The translations under genes and the position numbers were made by a program. From assembly GCF_030272615.1 (NCBI RefSeq), contig NC_081405.1, positions 311,377,235-311,441,234 of the forward strand: a stretch of 64,000 nt of DNA, given 5' to 3'. The stretch is from Cryptomeria japonica (lineage: Eukaryota > Streptophyta > Pinopsida > Cupressales > Cupressaceae). The notes under the pieces are model-generated. The model ran no database searches. It was not told where the DNA came from and worked only from the letters and a program-made list of their open reading frames with translations. Within the stretch, counting starts at the first letter, position 1; each line of letters opens with the position of its first letter. This document shows positions 11,097 through 23,218 of this stretch, one piece after another.

Positions 11097-12630
11097 TTGC
11101 CATCTCATACCTCTAACATAATTGCGATTGTGCCTAATTCTCTCACTTCTGAAGCATTCATCTGTATGGCTCCAAACTTGGTTAATATGGTAGAAACAAA
11201 AGATACACCTAAGGATCCTTGTATTACATTTGACCCTAGTGATATCATTAGAGCACCCAATGGCCCTTTATACATAGTTGCAAAGATTAAGGATATCGCT
11301 TGTCGTGGTGCCCTGATTGATCCTTCTTGCATGGTTAATGCCATAACTAAAGAGTATCTTTTCACTTTACGATTGTATAAACCACTCTATGATGCTTCTA
11401 ATATGGTTGTGAAGTTATTCGATGGTTTCTCTTGTCCTACCATTGGCTCTATCACCCTTCCTATTGAAATTCATGCTAAATCCTTGGATGTTGGCTTTGT
11501 TATTATACCTTCTTCTGAGAAATTCCGTGTGAAGTTGGGATATCCTTGGCTATCTTTCATGAAGGCTATTTTCTCCAATCCAAAAGTGTCTTAAATTTCC
11601 TCACAATAGAGAAATCATAACTGTGAACCATAGCTTATTTTTTCCATCCGAAAGAAGCCCCGGTGTTCCTATTGATCTCTTTTGGCCTAAACAATTTCAA
11701 TCTCTTCCATCAAGGAGCAATGCTATTTTTCAATCTTATAAAAAATAGAAGAATGATATGATCTTATCCTTACGTCAACCTAGATCGCCAAAACTTGACA
11801 TTCTTATTATTCTTCCTCTCTTAGATAGACCTAATCTCCCTCCTAAGGAAAATTTTCCACCTACTCCTATGGGTGTGACTTTACCTTCTCTTAAGGAGAA
11901 CACCAATATTCTTCCTAAGGTTAGACCTATCTCTCCTCCCCATGATGGACTTGATCTCCTCCCTACACATAATATTCCTCTTTTCTATGGCGTAGTTCCA
12001 CCTCCTTCCTCTTATGAAGAGAAGAGGCCTACCTCTCCTATTGTTCAACCAAAACTGACCTCAACCTAAAACTTCCATTATAAAGGAGAAAACCATTCCT
12101 ACTTCTTCAAACATTCCTCCTCCTTCTCAACCTTCCACTAGGACTCGAAGAAATTTTTGTGTGAGAGAATGCCAATGAAGATGTCATGTTTGAGCTCATG
12201 AAACTATACCTCAAAATACACAGTCTCCTCAGACTCCAACAGTTGATATGATTCCCTTTTCTCCTAAGAAAGATATTCAACCAACATCTCCAAATCATAA
12301 TTTTCATAAAACATGTGATGGTTATACTCCTATTCATGATCTTGCTCCACTTGCTTGAAAATTTGATGAATAAATGGGTTAAAATGTTATTCATAATGGC
12401 AATACAACTCCTAATGCTCCTGATAATGAGTATGAGTATGTTGATGTGGACAAACATTTATCGGATGAGTTTTTACAAACTTTAATCCTAGCTCCTAGAA
12501 TCGAATAAAGTGACTTACAATATGAGCATAGTCTTTGTTTGGATCTTGTGATTGCTCCATCTGCTGTGCTCGATATCACTCCATTGGCATGCTACTCGCC
12601 TTCCCAAAATAGTGATCAACAATATTGAGA
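11097..12630 (+). pseudogene. Aspartic protease with proline-rich tail, decayed
   Basis: The retropepsin-like domain (11,240-11,590) reads GPLYIVAKIKDIACRGALID at its start and ends KLGYPWLSFMKAIFSNPK, the typical closing LG-x-PWL motif. The catalytic loop, normally D-S/T-G or a close variant, here reads IDPSC, so the glycine is lost and activity is unlikely. After a stop the frame continues with VNHSL-like and proline-rich sequence (11,758-12,069) and a poor tail to about 12,630. Where an autonomous gypsy element would enter reverse transcriptase, no polymerase motif follows. Confidence 0.8.
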
Positions 12631-13390
12631 GGTGAATGTCATGCTAGATTACTATTACTAGCATTGTAGATATCTCTTTCTCTCTCCTTTATTTCTCTTT
12701 TGTGACCATTCTTCTATATGTATCCTTGTTCTTCCATTTTGTTCCTTAATGTCTACTTGGGGACAATGCAGAACATTGAGATCTTTTCTTGGTCTCTTTC
12801 ATGTTGACTCAAAAGAAATCCTCTCTTCCCTTTCTTCTAAGATAGTGTCCTTATTTGGGGAATGAATATTATTATATGCACATACATACATGATATACAT
12901 GAGCTATCATACAACATACTTACCTTGAGAAAAGCGACACTACCTCATGTTTTGTGTTCATTATTCTTGGGTTTATACCTTGATTGGGGGATAAATCATT
13001 GAGCTAACGTGCTCCCTCTCTTCTCTTTCTCTTGGGTTTATCCTACCTTAAAGCAATCACTCCCATTAAAGCACTACGATCCATTTAACATGGGGGAATA
13101 CACTCTGCTCATACTTTCCTTCTTGTGATACTTAGAATTACTTAGTGAACTTTGCTTTGCTTTATAATCTTTTTATCCTTGCTTTCAGGACTCATAGTAA
13201 AGGGAACTTTTCTACTTGTAGTCATGGTTCTCCTCTTCTTGATCTTCCCTTTTACTTTGTCAATCGAAGTTGTAAGATCCTAAGTCCATTGGGGGCTTGG
13301 CGCATCTTGCCTCCTTGACATGGTGAAAGTCTTTCAATCTTGTTTCCTTGTAGTTTATCGATAGTATTGGCATACACTTATACACTCGCT
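12631..13390 (+). other. Non-coding 3' internal region
   Basis: T-rich sequence with no domain-bearing frame. The last 200 bases, with GTAAGATCCTAAGTCCA and GGGGGCTTGG, match in reverse complement the region 38,761-38,962 next to the gypsy-A LTR, so this is a conserved 3' untranslated segment of a gypsy family. Confidence 0.65.
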
Positions 13391-13405
13391 AAAGTGGGGG
13401 CTAAA
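13391..13405 (+). other. Polypurine tract
   Basis: AAAGTGGGGGCTAAA directly precedes the TGTAG start of the 3' LTR and is the expected plus-strand primer site. The identical motif occurs in reverse complement at 38,761-38,775. Confidence 0.75.
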
Positions 13406-14634
13406 TGTAGAGTCATAAAATTATGACCCTAGAAATTTTAAACTATATTAGGGTCCTCACGCATGTGAAATCAAATCCTCTAGCCTGATCAGAGACCAGA
13501 GAGTGCTCGGCTTGCAAAAAGAAATTCTTCCTTGGCCTCTGCATCACCCCGACTACATTCTACCCTAGAGAAAGGGGTAGAATAGGGGCATGGCACCACT
13601 GTCCCCCCTTGGACAGGGGTGTGGTTCCCTTGTCCTTCTAGGAAAAGGGCGTGGCAACCCTATCCCTACCCTATTTTAGGGCAGGACCCTTCCTAGAGCA
13701 TGTCTTGTGGGTTGTGCCTTGGGCGGGAAACCTCCTTGATCTCAACCCATGATGAAATTCAAATCCACCAGCATGTATTTAAGGGGAAATTTGCTCTCTC
13801 ATTTGCATAAGTTGGATGAGTGGAAAATTCACAAGTGATCAAGCATTCAAGAGAATTCAAGCATTCGTTTCCAGCATTGAGCATGCTCAAGTCTCCCTTC
13901 AAGGCTAGGTGTTGCATTCAAGTCAAGGATTCAACCATTGAAGAGGAGATTGATTCCAACATTCAATTCCACACAAGAATTTCTATCAACATTACTATCA
14001 CAACCTCCTTTGAGGTGACTTACAATTCAGTCTTTCATTTACATCTACTTGCAAGTACTTTCTTTCATTACTTGGTTAATTCCAAAATTGGGGTTTGACC
14101 TAAAGGAAAACCCCCAATCCCAACACATTTCCCTCTCTTTTTTGCGTGTAGGTTACAGATGCACAGCTATACTTTCAGATTCAGGCTTCATTTGCAGAGG
14201 TGGAAAATCCCTTTTTGTTTCACAGATTTTTCGGAGGACCGTGTACATTCTCACCACGATCCAGACAACTTTTTGTCAAATTTGCAGGGCAACTTTGTCT
14301 TGATATTTTACTGCCAAATCCAAGTGCACAACTTCATCCCATATTCAGATCTCAAGTTATAGTCGATTCTTTGTCACTTTTGCACTACATAATCTAATCA
14401 ATTCCTTTCCAAATCAAACAAAGGAAGAAGGGATCAACTTAACATTCTTAATTCATTCAGAATTCAATCTATCATCTTTGTGTGGAGATTGAATCTAGTG
14501 AATTATCCCTTATCTTCCTAACGTAATGGTGAAAAGTGCTTGAAGGATAATCAATAGTGAAACTCTAATCTCTCTTTGAGGGAAAGGGTTATTTTTTCTC
14601 TTGATATATCACTCATCATTTTCCCACCATCACA
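13406..14634 (+). repeat. 3' LTR of the gag-protease element
   Basis: The partner of 6,880-8,045. It ends CACCATCACA and is followed by GATGG, the target duplication. Its 60 extra bases near 14,215-14,272 look like a deletion in the 5' copy. Confidence 0.9.
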
Positions 14635-14639
14635 GATGG

Positions 14640-14880
14640 ATGTACTAGTAAGCATACAAATTGATTTCAATTTCCATAGACTTTTAATTATCTAGTATAA
14701 TTAAGTTTTTTAAACTAATATTTTAGATTTGATTATAACTTTATAGGACAAGTCTACAGAAGCATTTAATTGGTTATCACAACAATATTCTAAATGTAAC
14801 ATAAAGTTTTTGTGGAACTTTTTTGAGAGTGGACATGGAAAAGAAGAGCATGATGGAGCAGTAGCATGTGTGAAGCATGT
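14640..14880 (+). pseudogene. Transposase-like piece B, end of first exon and second exon
   Basis: The first bases complete the exon cut at 6,879 and stop at a GTAAGC donor (14,648). An intron of 100 bases ends TTTATAG at 14,747. The following exon reads DKSTEAFNWLSQQYS, then KFLWNFFESGHGKEEHDGA and VACVKH, where the LARD begins. The segment FFESGHGKEEHDGA with the nearby lysine is a hallmark of the same transposase-like family. Around the intron the surviving bases suggest small indels. The exon resumes at 32,964. Confidence 0.7.
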
Positions 14881-17800
14881 TGTAGTACCCCTGCCCTAAT
14901 CAATTTCTAATCTCGGTTTGACCTTGGTTAGTTATCATCTTATGATGTTATAGTCGGATGTTTTAATTTTTGTGCGTACTTGTTAATGTGGTTTTCGCAC
15001 CAATTCATATGCAAGTTATTAGTTCTCCTATTTTGTGTTATTAATCTCGAGCTAGCACTTTCATTAAATATATATATGTATGCATGTATGACTCTTGGTT
15101 GCTGGAGATTTCAGGTATAGTACTGCATGGGTGCGAGGTTTGTCTCCACCTGGATTCGCAGGTTTGAGTGTACCTCTTTGGTCCTTAGATTTTGGATTAG
15201 GTGGTCGTAAGACCCTATTTGACCATAGTCGTGGTCAAGTGAGCACCGTCAGTCGTCATCGGTATTCCCTTTGGGTTGGGTATGCAGGTCGTTTGTATGT
15301 TTGACCTCTTTGGGTTGCGTGTTTGTGTGTGGTTAAATTGAGTAATTAATCCTTAATATTTAATTTGATTTAATGTGTGTTTATGCATTAGTAATTAAGG
15401 GTCTAAATTAAATAGGTTTCCTTTATGGGAGTAATCGTTAATTAGAAGTGCTCAATTCAAATTGGTAGCAAGTTTGATTAAATGATTAATTTATTTTTCT
15501 TATGCTTTTGAAAATGAAAGATTTAAATTTAATTGAAATAGAATTAATTTAATCTCTTTGCCCTTTTAAAAATAGAAAGGTTGATTTTAGTTATTTAAAG
15601 AAAATAAATTTTAATTAGAAAATCAAGTTTTATATTTATATTTGATATAGTTTTGAAAGAATGAATTTGGAGATTTTATTTTAATCAAAAATATTTTACC
15701 CTTATTAAATAATTTGAAATATAAATGATAGTTTTCTTAAAATTAAGAAAATTAGAAATTAATTGAGGAAGAGGTATTTTGATTTTCCTAAATTAGAAAT
15801 AAATTGTGTAAAAGTATTTTAAATTCAAAAATAAGAATTTTGGAATGGTATTTTAAATAAAATATTTTAAATGCAAAAAGGAGATTTTTGGTCATTACTT
15901 TTCCCATTTTAACCGAGGGTTGGGAAAATATTTTGGGAGAATAGTTTTTGGAAAAAAAGGATTCTCGGAGAGACATTTTGGAAAAATGTTCTCGAGGAAT
16001 TTTGGGGAAAATTATTTCTGGAAGAGAAGAATTGATCTAGAGCTTGGATGTTGGGCTCTACAACAAATCTCATCCAGGATTGCTAAAAGAGGTAGGAATC
16101 TGTTTATCATTTTGGTTATTTGCTTAATCAAAGATTGGGTTTGGTAGTCTCCCTGTATTTTTTGGTTTAAATCTCCATTGAAAGCTTTCAGGATTAATTT
16201 TGATTGAGAGATTAGTCTAGAGTTTGGCTGAATGGTGGAATCATGTGTGAGCAATGATTCTGGTTGCCTAAAATGATTTTTTTGGTTGAAGAAATATGGG
16301 GTTTCATTTTGATTAAAAAATAATAATAATGAATAGATCAAATATTGGGGGTTTGGTTGTTCTTTATGAATTTTAAATTGGAGATTAGTTTGTAGCTTGC
16401 AAGATGGTTGGGTAAATTTGTGAGAAATCATTATTTTGCCCTTATATGGTGTTCTGGTTGAGAGATTTTCCTATCCTAAGGTTATTTAATAAAATTGTTA
16501 TTAATTTGAATACCATGAGATTTCTGGAAAATGTTTCAAGTCTCTGTCTGAGACTGTGTGTGTTGTATTGGGGATTTGTTTATTTTTGGGTATTATTTTG
16601 CCTGGGGAGCTTTCGTTCTACCCATGGCGTGTGACTCCACATTGTGGAGACCACAGTCCATGGTTCTCCACGGCTGTGGAGACCACAGACTGTGGAGTTC
16701 CACGTGTTGTGGTTCCACAATGTGGAGACCACAGTCCATGGTTCTCCACGGCTGTAGAGGACACAACCCATGGAAACCACGACTGTGGGGGCCACCAAGG
16801 TGGCTGTCAAAACAAATTTTATTTTTTTATTAAATTCAAATTTTTTTTAATATTATTAAATTTTAATTAATATATTTTATTAGTTATATATTAATTATTA
16901 ATTAATGTATAGATTTAAATATATGTTAATTGCGACAATTTTTATATTAATATATATTAATAATTATATACTAATTCAGAGTTTTTCTTCCTAGGGTTCT
17001 TTCCTCTGGTATGCTCTTTGAATCCTGTGTAAAAAATAAAAAAATATTAATAAAAAAGTTTAGTGGAATAATCCACTTTTATTGAAAAATATAAAATAAT
17101 TATATATTAATTGTTGATTCCTAATTGGTGTATACTTTCAAATGTATAATAATTATTGTTCAGTCATTAATTTATTAATTTGGGTATATATATATAGAGA
17201 TATATATAATAATTAATATCTTTAGATCGTGTATTTCTTTTAATATAAGCAAGGGAAATTATAATTCATTGGGAAATGTTTATCTATTTCTTTTGTTCCT
17301 TTATATGTATATTTCCATTTTTTGGAAAGTATATGCTAGTTTTGTGATATATGAGAGTGGTTTATTTATTTCGAAAAAGAATAAAAATGATGATTTATTT
17401 TGAAAAATGAATATCATATGTTAGTTGATTAATCTGAATATTTGATTTTATATCATTGGGTTTTCTGCATATAGAATATTTATGTTAATATAAATTTGGT
17501 TTAAAACTCGTGATGCAGTAATTATGTTATGTTATGTTATGATGCATATGAACTTAGTGAGTTAGAAAACCAAGAACGACCTATACCTAGATGAGGTAGA
17601 TAATTGCAATCAAATTTAGATCATTTAGAAAACTTGATCGACTTTTAATGTTTAAATCAATATGGAAAAAGATTGTCTCTACCAGTTATTGCCTATGCAA
17701 GTTTAAATTTCTGTATTCGTTTTTGCTTAAGTAATGGCAAGACCTTGATTTGTTTGATTGGACCCTATCGTTTGGTTGATTTGGGATACCTATTTTTGTC

Positions 17801-19377
17801 CTCGATCTCGAGTTTGACTATTGTCTTGTGATGGTGTTATAACTGGTCATGTTCAGTATGCGGGTGTCGAACGATGATTTGTGGTTGACCATAGCTGGTC
17901 AGGTCTCTAGATAGAGTACCATCAGTTAGTACACCTCATATGAAGTCGTGTTTGACCAAATGGTTGTTTCCTCCATTTTGAACTCTGGTTGCTTGACCTT
18001 GTGTATGTCTAGGTTTAGGAGTTCGTTGAGTATGGTCTAGTGTCATATGGGAAAGTGGATTTTGATTGGGGGTCGTGCCCAAAGTGGTTGCTAGGTAACC
18101 TATCGAAAGTGTGTCTAATAAGTGATAACCTAATAGTATATTAGAGAGTTAGTTAATGAATCACTAAGTAAGATAATTGTACCTCACACATGGGAGACAA
18201 ACTTAGCATGTTGTGAGAAGGCCTGAAATGGAAAACCATCATCCTTTTCTTCATGAAAGGATGTGTGGGTCCACATGAGGCTTGGATGCGCTGGAGGTTT
18301 GGAATAGGTTGCCAGAGTAACCCAGTGTATGGGGCTGGAACCTATGAAAACCTACCATGGTAACCATACCAGGTCATGTGATGACACTTGTCCCTATGTT
18401 CGCTAGTGTGTTGTTGTGTTTTCTTGATAGGAGCACTTTTGTAGAGTCGTCCTGTTGCTTATGCCCTTGTGAGTACCTAATTTCATGCTAGACCTTGGAT
18501 TGCGATGACTTAGTTTCACAGATGCTCCAGTGGACCTTTGTATTTGCTTCTTTTATGATCAGTTGGATCCTTTCCTATTCAGGGATCATTTATGTATTTA
18601 TTGACCGATGTGGTCATTTGTATATTGGTTATGTTCGCCTTGATGGCAGGATTGTAAATGATGTGAACCTTATGTATTCTTAACTTATTTAATGATCAGA
18701 GGGGTCTAGAAGTTGAGCAGACCCAGAGATGTAGCCCTTTAGGGGTGAAATCCATTATCAATTTGGTGTTATGTGATGCTTATGCTCTTATTTTTCCTTT
18801 TTTAGTTTTAGCATGTATGAATGGCATTATGTTAGAATGTATAAAGTGGATTAGATGAAATTAATTGTAAATGCATGTATGCAGTCATTTTAATTAAATG
18901 AAGTAAATTGGATCATGAAAGAATGTAGCTTAGAATAATGGAATACATTCAGTTATTGTTAATGAAATTAAGTATGCATAGAAAGAACTCATTAGTTTAT
19001 GATGAAATTAACGTGTTATGAAATTAGATGCAAGACTTAAATTTTAATGAAATGTTTGAACAAAAGGTATAGTTAAATCTTATTGGGTGAATCTTATCAT
19101 GTGATCTATAGTTTTATCTCACTGAAAGAAATTATTCTTGTTTAAGGTATTATCTTGTCAATAAGATAACCAGCTTATTGGATTAATTAGCATGAGTTAA
19201 GTTAAATATAGAATTAAGTAATCACATTGGAAAACCCTTTAGGTGTTAGTTGTAGTCTTCCGCTGTGAAATATGAACTTGATATCTTATTATATCATTAT
19301 GTTGTGTCTTATTTAAAAAAAATAAAATTATCGCACTTCATTCGTGTGTTTTAGCTTTATCCCTTCAAGGAATTACA
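14881..19377 (+). repeat. 5' LTR of the LARD-like element
   Basis: 4,497 bases, TG...CA ends. It matches 23,219-26,735 and 31,717-32,963 once the inserted elements are removed. It includes AT-rich stretches, a palindromic minisatellite (16,618-16,800) and short frames with no domain. I cannot place its core promoter with confidence. Confidence 0.88.
16618..16800. repeat. Palindrome-rich minisatellite inside the LARD LTR
   Basis: About 180 bases are built from permutations of CTCCACATTGTGGAG, CTGTGGAGACCACAG, CCACAGTCCATGG and CCACAGACTGTGG. Several are perfect short inverted repeats, so the RNA or single-stranded DNA can fold into a stack of hairpins. The segment from GTGGAGACCACAG to CTCCACGGCTG appears twice. 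The element-wide LTR context is AT-rich, which makes the block stand out. Confidence 0.85.
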
Positions 19378-19379
19378 TT

Positions 19380-19393
19380 TGGTATTAGAGCCC
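19380..19393 (+). other. Primer-binding site, initiator tRNA-Met type
   Basis: TGGTATTAGAGCCC starts two bases after the 5' LTR. The standard plant initiator-Met site is TGGTATCAGAGCC; one C-to-T change is present. Confidence 0.8.
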
Positions 19394-22300
19394 AAGTTGC
19401 AAACACTGGGATCTCTAGTTTTGTTTGTGCCCTTTTGTTGGTGTGAGGTGTATAGACCTTATGTTGTATGCTTGTCCTCCTTTTGTGTGTGTGTGATTGA
19501 GGCATATGATCTTGAAGATCTTAAGTACTCGTGTCCTATTATTTGCATCTTATTTCGAGAAAACCTTAATTGTGTGTAACGTGTGTGTTCACACCTTGCT
19601 TTCACCTTCTTGATGTTGGTCCTTTTGAATGATTAATTGTGCTTTGTTGCTTATTAGATATCTTGGTCTACGATTACTCTTATTCTAAAAGAGAGTCGTA
19701 TGTACCTTCCTTATTGATTTTTGTGCTCTTTAGACTAACCCATTGGGTTGGTCAGTGTTTGTCTTGAATCTAAAAGTATGAATTGTGCTTGTTTTAATAT
19801 TATGATCTAGCTTAGTGTTGTTCTCTTGAAGGACTTGTATGGTAGATATTGAATGCTTATTTTGTAGTGAATTGAATGTTTACCGTCCTTCCTCCTCTTT
19901 CTCTATAGAAATTTAAATGTTTGTTTAATGTGTAGTTATCTCTTATGTGAATTTTCTTATTGCAAGAGAAAGGTTGTGACTTCTTGAACCCTTGTGTGAG
20001 CCTAATGATGCTTTTGTGCTTCTAGATGATAAAAAGGGCTTTGGTTTGAAAGTTCATATTGGTTATTGAGAAAAAAATGTATGTTTACATTAAAGAATTC
20101 TCCATGTGTTTTGTAGGAGTAACATAATTAAATTCTATCTTAAGTAAGGTGCATTAATATGCGAATAGTTGAATTATGTGAAACTGCTTTGTTTGTAAAA
20201 GTACCAAAAGGGAACATTCTATAGTAGCTTCGAGAGGGTATTAATGTGTTCAACAAAATATTGTTTTATGTGTTTCATTAAACCAGTTTGATTGAGGATC
20301 TATTTTAACAATGCTATATTGAACTTGTTGTTGGATATATATGATTGCCTTATTATGTTTAGAAAGTGCGAATGAAAAGCTTGTTTGATGTGTATGCATT
20401 AATGTGTATTATTTAGTTGATAGCTCCTTTCTTATTTTCTTATCGTACCCTAGATTTTCAAAGAAAGGTTGCAAATTATGATAAGCTTTGTAGAGAATTA
20501 AAAATAGTGAGTGTTCGCAAGAGATCTTGTATTATCGAAAAGATTGTCTGTCTTGATCTCTGCTATTTGGAAAACTAGAACATTCTGTTGCAACCAAAAT
20601 AAATGGAAATGTCATGTTAGACCTGTTGGCATTCTTCTAAACAATAGTGAAACGAAAACCGTAGAATTAAGATGATAGACTTATAGTGAGAAATTTTATA
20701 ATGTCGTGTGATCTTGTGTCCATGTATGAAATAGATTGGTTATCAAACTCTCTTTTTCCTCCTCTGTGTCTAGATTGTTAGATTTTAGTAATGCTACTAA
20801 AGAGTGCATTGATTTAAACAGAGTGTTTATAAAACATGTTAAATTGTACTTTTTGCATTTTTGGCTTTTTTATGGAAAGATGAAAGTCTTGAGCTTCATA
20901 ACAAAATTTGCATAGTTAGTAATGTGGTTGTGAATGCTTAATGGATTTAAAAAAGATATCAGAATGATGTTATTTCCTTATGTAATGTTGAATGGTTAAG
21001 AAGAATTTCAGTACTTATATCTAGAATAAACTTTATTCAGTTATTCATGTGAAAAGCAGAATTAAAACCTTCCTTGAGTAGATGATAGCGTACTGAAAAG
21101 TACTCCCCATAAATGTGACTAAACCAGTAATGGTGCTTTCTTTGTGTATTGGAAGAAGCCCGTGCTTTCTATATGTGCCCATGGGATGGTGAAGTAATCA
21201 ACCATGAAGGATATGTTTTCTTATGGGTACGAGAATACCATACTGTTTATGTGTTGTTGCATGATTGTTACCTTACTAAGTGCCAACCCACGGGTTGTTG
21301 ATAAGTCAGTATGTGAAGGGGTAGTATTAGAAGTCACCATTCCTTGAATAGTATGGATCAGCGTACGAGTAATGTCGACACAAAGAAACTTTAGCTTCTC
21401 TATTTTGAGGAAAAATATAGTTAAATAATGAAACTGTATTATAGGTGTACTCAATACTTCCCTTTTGATGAACCAATTTATAAGGTTTATGTGTGCCAAC
21501 CTATTCCTCTCCTTTATTTGAGCATATTGATGGCAGTTCCTGAGCACAATGATGGTTTTTATTGGAGGATCCTTTGCCTTGTCTTCATGAAAGGTAGGTT
21601 TATTCACATGAGCTGCCAGTTGGTAAGTGTTGGTAGACATGTGGGTGGACCTTAGCCATGTATAACTCTGGCTTACAACAAGTATCCTAAGAGGTACATT
21701 GCTATGTAGGGTGTGACATGTGCTTTCCTTTTTCCATGATGTACACTGCCATGTGGGATACGTCCATTGCATGCCTTTTTTCGCTTGGAGTATTTCCATG
21801 CCATGCTGAGACATGATGCAGGATGTAGTAGACATTACCATGTGGCCTACCGACTAGTTTAGGGTAGAGCCATGCCACATGACGATGTGATGCGAGGTGA
21901 TGTCGAGGTGCACACTGCCATGCCATGTGGATGTGTGACTAGGCCGCACCACATGGTGAGCTATTGCAACAACTATATGATTTTTCCCTCCTTCCTCATT
22001 GGTGGCTAGATGCTAGTCACATAGTGATGTTATGTGCAGTTGTGAAATTCTTATTTATTTCTTTGGGGACCAACAATTTATTTTATTTTGACTTTGAAGG
22101 TTTAGCCATGATCTTGTGATCTTTTTCATACTTGATTTGGTGTTGCAAATTTTGGATTATTTTCTTGCCTTATTGTTGAAATTGATGATTTATTATCTTT
22201 ATTCATCTGTACTTTGGTGGCTAAACTGGTTTATCCTTATTGTTTTCGTATGCTAGTTTTGTGTTTTAATGTGAATTCCTCTCCAAGAACGTGGGAGGTG

Positions 22301-23200
22301 GTCTTGGATGAGTGTATACGAGGAAGTAGACGTAGGGAACCTTGAGGATGGGGTTATGTGAGGCTGTGATGCAGCTAGGATCCACTACCTACCTATGTGT
22401 GGTGACTATCTCTTGGAGGCTAACCACCTTACTCAACAAGGGATGTTCACAAAGGTCTTGTATGGAAGGTAGCACCGCTATGGTGTGCCCTAGCACCATC
22501 AAGCCTTTGAGTGAGATATTGGATATTTATGATCATATTATGGTTCTGAGATTGGGCTAAGAGATGTTGATCATGCATGTTATCTTTGACCGAGCATTAG
22601 ACATGCTCACATGTGACCTTTTGAGTTGTGCATTCTAGTTATGTGGATGGTTATTATGTATAATCATGGAGTAAATTGTGTTAACTTGTCACTATGTTAT
22701 GGGAAATAGTCATTGGAAAGATTCTTATATGCCTAACAAGTGTAAACAATTGTGTACTATATGTTGCTCATATTTATTGGAAGTTAACTTGGTCGTGAAA
22801 ATTGATATTTTAAGCTAGTTCTATGCGATAAAATTTTGTGAAAAAGATATATTGGTAAAAAGAATTGATCATGATGGCATGTTTTCTTGTCATGTTTGAT
22901 AGGTGAGTATGGTAATTATTGCTTACCTCTTTTAATACTTTAATTTGGTGTAATGAAAGGAAGAAAATTCTTGTTTCTCTACTATGATTGTGGATAATTC
23001 CTAGAATATTTTAGAAGTGTATACTTCTATCTATATGTATCTTGCCAATGGACTATGGCATTCGTAGAGGATTTAGCAATTATGTTTCATTTATTTGTGG
23101 AAAGATTCTTATGTGCAATTTGATATTTGTTCAATGAGTTTCAGGGCTAATGCATGTGACATGTTCTTCGGCTAGCCTTACGACTTCCAGGAGTAAGTCG

Positions 23201-23218
23201 GAACCCAGGGGGGGAGAA
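23201..23218 (+). other. Polypurine tract of the LARD-like element
   Basis: A G-rich tract, with AGGGGGGGAGAA at its end, runs up to the TGTAG start of the 3' LTR. Confidence 0.75.

Larger units (their letters stand above)
6880..14634 (+). mobile_element. Ty3/gypsy-like gag-protease element without polymerase
   Basis: LTRs begin TGTAG and end CACA or TACA (6,880-8,045 and 13,406-14,634). They are flanked by GAAGG (6,875-6,879) and GATGG (14,635-14,639), a 5-bp duplication with one mismatch. The internal part (8,046-13,405) contains a primer-site candidate, a long leader, decayed gag and protease frames and a purine tract, but nothing like reverse transcriptase, RNase H or integrase. The element therefore belongs to the non-autonomous class that keeps gag (the TR-GAG idea), and would depend on a helper polymerase. 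It interrupts an exon of transposase-like piece B. Confidence 0.85.
19378..23218 (+). other. Non-coding core of the LARD-like element
   Basis: No frame with a gag, protease, integrase or reverse transcriptase motif was found on either strand. The longest frame, 206 codons on the minus strand at 21,221-21,841, has no recognisable motif. A region near 21,650-21,960 is rich in repeated CCATGTGG, GCCATGCC and CATGATG words that can pair with each other and may form a structured RNA, possibly for packaging. That role is only a guess. Confidence 0.7.

Noticed and set aside
15095-15304. 69-codon frame present in both LARD LTRs (also 23,433-23,642)
   Set aside because: Both copies exist because LTRs are duplicates. 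About 13 of 69 residues differ, as many as expected without selection, and there is no ATG at the start.
16556-16870. Overlapping open frames in the GTGG/CCAC block (also 24,932-25,321)
   Set aside because: Short palindromic repeats without stop codons open several frames on both strands at once; this is a repeat artefact.
21221-21841. Minus-strand open frame of 206 codons in the LARD core
   Set aside because: No motif, odd composition (His, Thr and Ser rich) and it lies over repeated CCATGTGG words; it is likely chance openness in a non-coding core.
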